64,000 nt of DNA from DASYPQ01 sp041488095 (GTDB taxonomy: Bacteria > Planctomycetota > UBA1135 > GCA-002686595). The position numbers and the translations under genes are program-made. The stretch spans positions 1 to 64,000 of the forward strand of contig JBGPOP010000001.1 in NCBI GenBank assembly GCA_041488095.1. Direction: 5' to 3'. A model generated the notes under the pieces. The model did no database searches and was not told the DNA's origin. It saw nothing but the letters and a program-made list of their open reading frames with translations. This document shows positions 53,868 to 60,931 of this stretch, one piece after another (position 1 is the first letter of the stretch; each line of letters begins with the position of its first letter).

Positions 53868-54392
53868 TCAGCGCGCCGCTTTCGCCCGGCGAGTGGTCTT
53901 GAGAGGCTTGCGGGTCGGCTTCACGGTCCGCTTGGCCGCGGCGATGCGGACGCCCACCTTGGCGGGCTCCTGGATCGGCTCGCCCGGCACCCGGTCGTCC
54001 TCGACGAGCGCGGCGAGCGCCAGGAGCGCGTCGGTCGTCGTGAAGAGGCCGAAGAGCTTCCCGCCGTGCGCGACGACGGCGGATCCGATCCTGCGGCGGA
54101 CCATCTCGCGCGCGACGAGATCGACGGATTCCTCGGGCTCGACCGTGTAGGGATCGCGCGTCATCGCCTCCGAAACCAGGATCTGGCTGGGGTCGCTGGG
54201 CTCGAGGCTCTGCATCAGGTACACGTCGCGCTGGCTGACGAGGCCGGTGATCCGATTCCGGGCGACGACGGGAAGGTGGCGGACCTCGTGCAGGCGCATC
54301 AGCCGGATCGCCTCCGAGAGCGGCTGGCTCGGGTCGATCACCACGACGACGGACGACATGTAGCGCTCGATGGCGAGAGGAAAGCGGCTCAT
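53868..54392 (-). CDS. CBS-domain pair protein
   Basis: A 174-residue protein with two CBS motifs: SQPLSEAIRLMRLHEVRHLP (then VVARNRITGLVSQRDVY) and EESVDLVAREMVRRRIGSAV (then VAHGGKLFGLFTTTDALL). The C-terminus is a Lys/Arg/Thr-rich tail (AKRTVKPTRKPLKTTRRAKA) that could bind nucleic acid or acidic lipid. CBS pairs bind adenine nucleotides and sense energy status. It lies 9 nt after the unknown gene in the NXR-like operon, suggesting energy-linked control of the complex. Confidence 0.85.
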   Translation of the reverse strand: MSRFPLAIERYMSSVVVVIDPSQPLSEAIRLMRLHEVRHLPVVARNRITGLVSQRDVYLMQSLEPSDPSQILVSEAMTRDPYTVEPEESVDLVAREMVRRRIGSAVVAHGGKLFGLFTTTDALLALAALVEDDRVPGEPIQEPAKVGVRIAAAKRTVKPTRKPLKTTRRAKAAR

Positions 54393-54401
54393 GGGTTCAC
54401 C

Positions 54402-55166
54402 TCAGGGTGGTGACGGGGAGGAGGAGGCCAGGGCGCGGCCGCACCCGCAGCAGGCGCGGTCCAGGAGCTCATCGTAGGTTGCAAGGCCGCCCGACCAAGC
54501 CTCGCGGAAGAGGCCTTCGACCGCGTCCGAGTCGGCGCTCCGGCCGAAGGCCAACCGGAAGCTCGGGTCCGCCGGCGGCGGCGACGCGTGCGGATCCGAT
54601 CGGCGCGCCAGCCGACCTTGCACGCGCGCGGTCCAGAGCACACGGAAGCGGTCGCGGACGAGCTCGCGGCGCGCCGGATCCGCCTCGGGGCCTGCGTCGA
54701 GGTCGGGATCGAACCCGAAGTCGGGGTCGAGCATGTCGTCGGCGTGGAGGAGCTCGCACAGGACCAGGGCCTCGAGCGCCGCGGCGTCGAGGAAGCGGTG
54801 GGGCTGGAGCCCGAGGATCATGCGCTTCGGATCGGCCCGGGCCGCGCCCGCGGCGCCGAAGACCTCGGATCCCACGTCACGCGCGCGAACGACGCGGCGC
54901 ACTTCGATCGCGGACAGGCCCGCGCTCACCCGCGGGCAGGAGCGCAGCGCGGCCTCGATCGGAGCGGAGAGGCCGAGCCGCTCGAACCAGGCGCGCGCGT
55001 GCCCTTGGAAGGCCCGTTCGCGTCCGACGCCCGGCGGAGAGAGGTACAACGGCTCCCGCTCGCGCCGCCAGGTCGCGGCCGCGACCGGGTCCGTCCCTCC
55101 GCTCTGGGTCATGAAGAGGAAGACGGCCTCTTCCACGAGGTCAGGTGCGCAATGGATCGTCGACAT
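54402..55166 (-). CDS. Unknown protein of the NXR-like operon
   Basis: A 254-residue protein with no family I recognise. It is mostly helical and charged (LVEEAVFLFMTQSGGTDPVA, FLDAAALEALVLCELLHADD, ELVRDRFRVLWTARVQGRLA) and ends with ACCGCGRALASS, a three-Cys group that might hold a metal. It overlaps the TorD-like gene by 26 bases, so translation is coupled and a role in maturation or assembly of the molybdoenzyme is plausible. ATG at 55166 is the best start in frame. Confidence 0.6.
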   Translation of the reverse strand: MSTIHCAPDLVEEAVFLFMTQSGGTDPVAAATWRREREPLYLSPPGVGRERAFQGHARAWFERLGLSAPIEAALRSCPRVSAGLSAIEVRRVVRARDVGSEVFGAAGAARADPKRMILGLQPHRFLDAAALEALVLCELLHADDMLDPDFGFDPDLDAGPEADPARRELVRDRFRVLWTARVQGRLARRSDPHASPPPADPSFRLAFGRSADSDAVEGLFREAWSGGLATYDELLDRACCGCGRALASSSPSPP

Positions 55167-55947
55167 GTCGCGTGGCTCCGCGCAGATCCGAAAGACATCC
55201 GGCGGCATGGCCGCAGGAGATGCAGGCATCCTCGGGACGGAAGCTCGTGCTCGACGGCTCGAGGGAGGCCGCGTCCGGCTGCGCCCCGAGACGGCGGCAT
55301 TCGTCCTCGATCCACAGGCGCAGGAGCAGGGAGACACGGCCGTAGAACCCGCCGCGGCTCGCCGCTTCCACGCGCGCGCACAGGCCTGGCGTCCAGGTCG
55401 CGACGTGCTCGGCCAGGAACTTCCGCTGGGTCTCGCGGCAGACGACCGCGAGGTCTTCGCGGCCCTGCTCCTCGGCCCAGGCCTCCTTGACGCACAGGAA
55501 GTGGAGGAATTCGAGCTCCACCGAGACGTGGTCGGCGCGCTCGTCGCAGCCCTGCCCGAGCTCGAGCCCGAACGCGTTGTAGAACGCCGCGATGTCCGCG
55601 ATCTGGTGGAACTGGAGCAGGTCGCCGGCCGCGCCCGACCACTCGGTCTCGTAGGGCGTCGCGGACGCGCGGGGGGTGTGGCCGAGGACGCGCGCGTGCT
55701 CGGCGACGACATCCATCGTGTCGAGGTCGCACGCGAGCGCCGTCTCCAGCGCCTCGCGCAGCACGGGCGACGAGCCGTCCTCCTCGCAGCAGGCCTCCAC
55801 GGCCTCCCGGATACCGCGGCTCCAGTAGCCCCACTCGGCGCGCCAGGCGGGGTCGGGATGGCGGAAGGATCGGCTGGCGAAGCGGTAGAGGACCCCGCGG
55901 GCGAGCGCGAGGTCGCAGCGTGTGGCGGAGGAATCGATGGGTGCCAT
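55141..55947 (-). CDS. TorD/DmsD-family molybdoenzyme chaperone
   Basis: A 268-residue helical protein. The TorD-like core is LARGVLYRFASRSFRHPDPA, ETEWSGAAGDLLQFHQIADI and AAFYNAFGLELGQGCDERAD, then HVSVELEFLHFLCVKEAWAE, which is the D-H-x-x-x-E-L-E-F-L block. It should bind the Tat signal or cofactor-free form of the alpha subunit encoded upstream and hold it until Mo-cofactor insertion. The C-terminal 30 residues carry CISCGHAAGC, which could bind a metal and is not part of the standard fold. The stop is 3 nt from the nxrB start side, typical of a tight operon. Confidence 0.88.
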   Translation of the reverse strand: MAPIDSSATRCDLALARGVLYRFASRSFRHPDPAWRAEWGYWSRGIREAVEACCEEDGSSPVLREALETALACDLDTMDVVAEHARVLGHTPRASATPYETEWSGAAGDLLQFHQIADIAAFYNAFGLELGQGCDERADHVSVELEFLHFLCVKEAWAEEQGREDLAVVCRETQRKFLAEHVATWTPGLCARVEAASRGGFYGRVSLLLRLWIEDECRRLGAQPDAASLEPSSTSFRPEDACISCGHAAGCLSDLRGATRHVDDPLRT

Positions 55948-55949
55948 GG

Positions 55950-57221
55950 CTAGACGTAGTTGATGCGGTCGGGCGGCCGGACGTAGAGCGGCTCTTCGAC
56001 CTGGGTGCGGAACAGCTCCTTCCCGTCGCGCCCGAAGGCGATGACGGTGTCGTCGTACATCGTGAAGTGCTTGCCGTGGATCTCGGTCTCAAAGACCTTC
56101 GGCCCCTCCTCGATCTCGTAGCGGAAGATGATCCGGTTGTCGCGCCGGAAGAGCTGGAGGACCGCGAGCAGCTCGCGATCGGGGACCATGTACGTCTCGA
56201 TCGCGTGATCGACGCCGGGCCCGAACATCTGCTTCAGGTAATCGCGCCGCACCCAGCGCGGCGGGATGTAGAAGCCGTTCGGCGCCGTGCCGAATTGCGG
56301 ATAGAGCGGCAGGGCCACCTTGGCGACGTGCACGAGGTAGTACAGGGGGTGGCGGCGGTCCTCGGTCCACGTCCCGTCGGGTGCGACCTTCACGAGCCCC
56401 TGCATGCGCACCTGCCCGATGCAGGCCGACATGCAGCGCGTCTCCATCGGTTCTCCGTGCGTGTCGGGGTCGAGGCCCTCGACGCGCGGGTAGCAGCCGA
56501 TGCACTTTTCGCTGACGCGCGTGGTCGGCCGGTACATCGACTTCTTGTACGGGCAGGCCTCGACGCACTTCCTGTAGCCGCGGCAGCGCTCCTGGTCGAT
56601 CAGCACGATGCCGTCCTCGGGCCGCTTGTAGATCGCCTGGCGCGGGCAGGCGGCCAGGCAGGCCGGGTAGCTGCAGTGGTTGCACAGGCGCGCGAGGTAG
56701 AAGAACCAGGCCTTGTGCTCGGGGAGGGACGAGCCGTCGCCGCGCACCCACTGGCCGCGCACGCCGTCGGGGGCGGGCGCGGCGTCCTCGTGGAGGTTCG
56801 GCGTGCCCCACTCCTCGTCGCTCGGCAGGTAGCCGAGCACGCGCTGGCTGTGCTCGGGCCGCGCGGCGCGGGACTTCCCCGCCTCGAAGATCGTCGTGCC
56901 CTGGTACTCGCCGTAGGGCGCCTTCTGGCCGGGCTCGCCGCCCCATTTCATCCCGCCCGGATCGGCCTTCTCGAGCAGCTCGAGGATCTTGACGTCCCAG
57001 GTGCGCGGGTAGCCGCCGTACGGCTTCGTCTCGACGTTCGTCCACCACATGTGCTCCTGGCCGTGCGCGAAGGTCCAGGTGGACTTGCACGCCATCGTGC
57101 ACGTCTGGCAACCGAGGCACCGGTTGATGTTGATGACGAAGGCGAACTGCCGCTCGGGGTGGGCCTCCGCATAGGGGTAGGCCATCGAGCGCCCGAGCTG
57201 CCAGTTGAAGACGTCAGGCAT
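55950..57221 (-). CDS. NXR/NAR-like beta subunit, four Fe-S clusters (NxrB-type)
   Basis: A 423-residue Fe-S protein, near the usual length of NxrB (about 429). Cysteine groups: C35, C38, C41, C45; C180, C183, C188, C192; C213, Tyr216 (in place of Cys), C219, C223; C240, C243, C263, C267. The third group with Tyr replacing one Cys fits a [3Fe-4S] cluster, as in this enzyme class. Blocks such as VFNWQLGRSMAYPYAEAHPE, QEHMWWTNVETKPYGGYPRT and HGKHFTMYDDTVIAFGRDGK match the Nitrospira/anammox-type beta subunit closely. No signal peptide, so it is presumably exported bound to the Tat-targeted alpha subunit. It relays electrons between alpha and gamma. Confidence 0.92.
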   Translation of the reverse strand: MPDVFNWQLGRSMAYPYAEAHPERQFAFVININRCLGCQTCTMACKSTWTFAHGQEHMWWTNVETKPYGGYPRTWDVKILELLEKADPGGMKWGGEPGQKAPYGEYQGTTIFEAGKSRAARPEHSQRVLGYLPSDEEWGTPNLHEDAAPAPDGVRGQWVRGDGSSLPEHKAWFFYLARLCNHCSYPACLAACPRQAIYKRPEDGIVLIDQERCRGYRKCVEACPYKKSMYRPTTRVSEKCIGCYPRVEGLDPDTHGEPMETRCMSACIGQVRMQGLVKVAPDGTWTEDRRHPLYYLVHVAKVALPLYPQFGTAPNGFYIPPRWVRRDYLKQMFGPGVDHAIETYMVPDRELLAVLQLFRRDNRIIFRYEIEEGPKVFETEIHGKHFTMYDDTVIAFGRDGKELFRTQVEEPLYVRPPDRINYV

Positions 57222-57471
57222 GGATGCCTCCCTGCGCGATGCCGGATACCAGCGCGAACACCTCGACCTCGCCGAGCTCCACCCAGGCGCGGTGAGCAAG
57301 GGAGTACTCGGGCGAGCGGAACAGCTCCATGACCTGCTGCGGGCTCCTGCCCATGCGCAGGAACTCCTCGGCCAGGCACCGGGCCATGCAGGCCGTGCTC
57401 TCCCCGGCAGCATCGTCGCCGACGGCGCAGAGCTCCAGGGGATCGGATTCGTCGGGCTCGTGGATCGGCAT
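57214..57471 (-). CDS. Small protein between alpha and beta subunit genes
   Basis: An 85-residue protein with no recognised domain, a helical core (STACMARCLAEEFLRMGRSP) and a C-terminal half rich in small hydrophobics (WVELGEVEVFALVSGIAQGG). It starts 3 nt after the alpha subunit gene and its end overlaps the beta subunit start by 8 bases. Open frame, tight packing and translational coupling argue that it is real. Possible roles are an assembly factor or a regulatory or structural small subunit. Confidence 0.6.
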   Translation of the reverse strand: MPIHEPDESDPLELCAVGDDAAGESTACMARCLAEEFLRMGRSPQQVMELFRSPEYSLAHRAWVELGEVEVFALVSGIAQGGIHA

Positions 57472-57474
57472 GGG

Positions 57475-60400
57475 TCAGCTCTCCTTCACGAAGCCGCCCT
57501 CGAGATAGCGGCGCATCGACTCGCCCTCGTTGGCCGGCGAGTAGCCGAGCGTCGCCACCTTCCAGCGGCCGACGCCTCCGAGGCCTCCATCCTCGGCCTT
57601 GGTCACGCGGACGAGCGTCTCCTTGGGCACGGTGTTGATGCCGTGGTTGTCGGCCTCGCCCCCGAAGATGAACTTCACGGCGGCTTTGGCCTTGTGGAAC
57701 AGGCTGTCGGTCTGGTGCATCGGCATGTGCCAGTTGCGCGTCAGGCTCTGGTGGCTGCCGTAGCGGAAGTTCGACTGGTAGCCGGTCTCCTCCGAGAGCG
57801 CGCGCCCGTCGGGCCGCGTCTCGTGCGCCTTGACGCTGCGCTCCGTGGCGATGTAGGGCGCGTGCTTCATCATCACCACGTGGTAGGGGTAGCCCGGGTT
57901 GTACGTCGCCCGGACCATGCAGCGCGCGACCTTGTAGAACGGGTCCTTCGTGTCCCAGCCGTAGTAGGGCCGGTCGGCGGGGTTCGCGTCGACCCAGACG
58001 TAGTCGCCGTCCTCGATCCCGAGGTCCTTGGCCGCCTGCGGGTTGATGTGCATCTGGTGCTCGCCGACGCCCGGCGTGCGCTTGTCGACCCGCCACGGCG
58101 TGGCGTAGTTCGAGTCGTACATCTGGTGCCAGTCGACGGCGCCCCACTGCGAGTGCACGCGGTGGCGCGTCTTGGGCGTCAGTAGCAGGAACTGGAAGCC
58201 CTTCTCCCACAGGAAGTTCTTGGTGCCCTTGACCTCGCGCCAGGACATCTTGACGTTCCGGATCGTGCGCTCGTCCCAGTGCTCGGCGTCCTTGGGGATG
58301 CCGTAGTCCTCGGGCCGCACGAGCGGGTTGCTGCTCACGATCACGTTGGGCAGGTAGGGTGTCGCCTCGGTGCCCTCGCGGTGGACGACGAAGTTCTCGC
58401 CGCAGGCGATCGCCTCGGGGATGTCCGCGTAGGCGTTCAGGCGCCCGGTGTCGGTGAAGAACGGCTGGTCCTCGTGCACCTGCTCCCAGAACGGGATGCG
58501 CGGGTAGGTGCGGAAGTTCATCAGCGCCCCTCCCGGCACGCCGAACTTGCCGGCCAGGATGTCCGCGAGCTGGTAGCCGGCGGTCGTCGTGCAGCAGTCG
58601 AGCAGGCGCTGCAGGTAGATCGAGCGCTTCCCCTCGAGCTCGAACTTGAAGTAGTCCCGGAACCGTTTGTCCCCGGTGACGTCCGCGAGCGCCGTGGCGA
58701 TGCCGGCCAGGATCGCGAGGTCGTCCTTGCTGTCGTACACCGGCTTGATGCCGCCCTTCCAGATCTGGAGGAAGGGGTTCGAGCACGAGGCCGTGACCTC
58801 CAGGTCCTGGAACTCGACCCACGAGTTCGCGGGCAGGGCGATGTCCGCGTACTCGACCGAGGACGTCATCTGGATCTCGGAGCAGACGATCATCTCGATC
58901 TTCGGGTTCGTGTTCTTGATCATCGCGTAGGCGTGCTTCGCGTTGTTGAACAGGTTGACGTTGTTGAAGAACAGCGCCTTGGTCGGCGAGGGCATGTGGG
59001 TCTTGCCCGTGATCACCACGCGGCCGTACTTGGGCGTGTTCACGATCAGCGGGCGATCGCCGTGGTTCCAGTAGGCGACCTCCTCGTCCGCGGTGTAGGG
59101 ATGCGCCTTGACGTCCTTGCCGTGCGCCTTCTCGTCGAGGGTCGGCTCGAACGGATCCTCGGCGACCCAGCCCTTGAAGCCCGGCCCCGTCCAGGGCGAG
59201 CCCTGGAAATTCGCAGCCTTGTAGTTGCCCGCCCAGGTGTGGGCGCCGGTGCCGGGCTTGCCGATGTTGCCGGTCAGCATCAGCGGCAGGTACACGGCGC
59301 GGTTCATCTCGGTCGCGTGGAACCAGTGGTTGATCCCTTCGCCCTGGTGGATCGCGGCCGGCTTGATCGTCGCGAGGTCCTGCGCCAGGCGCTCGATCAG
59401 GTGCACGGGCGCGTGCGTGATCTCGTGGACCGTGTCGAGGTCGTAGTCCGCGAGGTGCCGCTTGTACATCGACCACAGGGTCATGACCTCGACGTCCTTG
59501 CCGCCGACCCGGACCTGGAACGTGCCCTCGAGCTTCGGGTCGATCCCCTTCCCGGCCATGCGCTTGCCGACGTCGTCGCGCGTGACCGCCGCGGGCGCAT
59601 TGGCCTTCGCGTCCCAGACCACGAAGTCGCCGAGCTTGTCGCGCTGCTCCTTCGTGAGCTGGTGGATCTTCATGCTCGGCCCGTCCGGCGAAAGGGAGGA
59701 CTTGTAGCCGGGGAAGACCTCCTCGGCCCGCAGTCGCCGCAGGTCGTCGGTGCGCACGAGCAGCGGGAAGTCCGTGTAGCGCTTGACGAAGTCCGCGTCG
59801 TACCAGCCGCGCTCGATCATCAGCCGCGTGATCCCGAGGAACAGCGCCGCGTCGGTCGAGGGGCGGATCGGGATGTGGTAGTCGGCCTTCGAGGCGGGCG
59901 CGCCGTACTCGGGCGTGATCACGACGATCTTGGCCCCGCGCTCCATGCACTCGATGAACCAGTGCGAGTCGGTCATCTTGTTCTCGACCAGGTTCTTGCC
60001 GTCCATCACGATCAGCTTGGACGAGCGCAGGTCGTTGAAGTCGCAGTCCGAGGCCTGCAGGCCGTGCACCCAGGGGTGGCCGGGCGCCTGGTCGCCGTGC
60101 CAGGTGTAGTTCGACCAGATCCGCCCGCCCTTGGACTCCTCGGGCTTCACGCCGCGCAGGTTCACGTCGAGCAGCGCGAGGGAATTCGACAGGCGGTAGG
60201 CTCCGTACTTGCCGAGCACGCCGAGGAGCCCCATGCCGCCGCGGAACTTGCACGTGCGCGTGCCGGCGCCGCCCATGACCTCGACCATCTCGGGCTCGTA
60301 GCCCTGCTCGAGCAGGAGCTTCGCGCCGTCCTTCCCGCTGTAGCGGCGGGCGATCGCGTGGAAACCCTTGGCCACGAACTGGAACGCCGCCGGCCAGTCG

Positions 60401-60918
60401 ATGCGCACGAAGTGGTCCTGGCCGCGCGAGTCGAACTTGTACCGGCTGCGCAGCTCGGGCGTCAGGTACGGGAAGCCGTCGTCGGCCCACTGCTTCCAGC
60501 CGGCGCGGATCATCGGGTACTTCAGCCGGTAGGGCGCGTAGACCACGCGGTGGAACGTGTAGCCCTTGGCGCACTGCCGCGGATTCCAGTTCGCGGTGGC
60601 CTTGTTGCCGTACAGGTCCGCGTAGTTCTGGTAGCGGTAGTCCGCGCCCATGCGGATGATCACGCCGTTGCGCACGTAGGCGAGGACGCGGCAAGCGTGC
60701 GTGTCGTTGGGCGAGCACACCCAGTCGAAGTGGGAGTCGTAGCGGTACTGGTCGCGGTAGATCTTCTCCCAATCGCGGCTCGGGTAGTGCGCGAGCGGGT
60801 TCTCGATGCCGTCCTGCACGGCGAGGCTCGAGAGCCAGCTCGCCGGCGACTTCGCGGCTACCGAGAGCGAGGCGCCCGCGGCGCACACGGAGAGGAACTT
60901 CCTGCGGTCGACGGTCAT
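57475..60918 (-). CDS. NXR/NAR-like alpha subunit, molybdopterin type II DMSO reductase family (NxrA-type)
   Basis: A 1147-residue catalytic subunit, the typical NxrA length. The N-terminus has a twin-arginine signal (VDRRKFLSVCAAGASLSVAA). The FS0 cluster region is C68-x3-D72-x3-C76-x39-C116, with Asp where NarG has Cys and Cys where NarG has His. The SNYTWHGDQAPGHPWVHGLQ region holds the likely Mo-ligand Asp276. Strong similarity to the periplasmic NXR lineage is visible in FRGGMGLLGVLGKYGAYRLS, THTWAGNYKAANFQGSPWTG-like blocks and the C-terminal GGEADNHGINTVPKETLVRV. It could oxidise nitrite or reduce nitrate; sequence does not decide which. Confidence 0.93.
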   Translation of the reverse strand: MTVDRRKFLSVCAAGASLSVAAKSPASWLSSLAVQDGIENPLAHYPSRDWEKIYRDQYRYDSHFDWVCSPNDTHACRVLAYVRNGVIIRMGADYRYQNYADLYGNKATANWNPRQCAKGYTFHRVVYAPYRLKYPMIRAGWKQWADDGFPYLTPELRSRYKFDSRGQDHFVRIDWPAAFQFVAKGFHAIARRYSGKDGAKLLLEQGYEPEMVEVMGGAGTRTCKFRGGMGLLGVLGKYGAYRLSNSLALLDVNLRGVKPEESKGGRIWSNYTWHGDQAPGHPWVHGLQASDCDFNDLRSSKLIVMDGKNLVENKMTDSHWFIECMERGAKIVVITPEYGAPASKADYHIPIRPSTDAALFLGITRLMIERGWYDADFVKRYTDFPLLVRTDDLRRLRAEEVFPGYKSSLSPDGPSMKIHQLTKEQRDKLGDFVVWDAKANAPAAVTRDDVGKRMAGKGIDPKLEGTFQVRVGGKDVEVMTLWSMYKRHLADYDLDTVHEITHAPVHLIERLAQDLATIKPAAIHQGEGINHWFHATEMNRAVYLPLMLTGNIGKPGTGAHTWAGNYKAANFQGSPWTGPGFKGWVAEDPFEPTLDEKAHGKDVKAHPYTADEEVAYWNHGDRPLIVNTPKYGRVVITGKTHMPSPTKALFFNNVNLFNNAKHAYAMIKNTNPKIEMIVCSEIQMTSSVEYADIALPANSWVEFQDLEVTASCSNPFLQIWKGGIKPVYDSKDDLAILAGIATALADVTGDKRFRDYFKFELEGKRSIYLQRLLDCCTTTAGYQLADILAGKFGVPGGALMNFRTYPRIPFWEQVHEDQPFFTDTGRLNAYADIPEAIACGENFVVHREGTEATPYLPNVIVSSNPLVRPEDYGIPKDAEHWDERTIRNVKMSWREVKGTKNFLWEKGFQFLLLTPKTRHRVHSQWGAVDWHQMYDSNYATPWRVDKRTPGVGEHQMHINPQAAKDLGIEDGDYVWVDANPADRPYYGWDTKDPFYKVARCMVRATYNPGYPYHVVMMKHAPYIATERSVKAHETRPDGRALSEETGYQSNFRYGSHQSLTRNWHMPMHQTDSLFHKAKAAVKFIFGGEADNHGINTVPKETLVRVTKAEDGGLGGVGRWKVATLGYSPANEGESMRRYLEGGFVKES

Positions 60919-60931
60919 GGTTCGATCTCCC

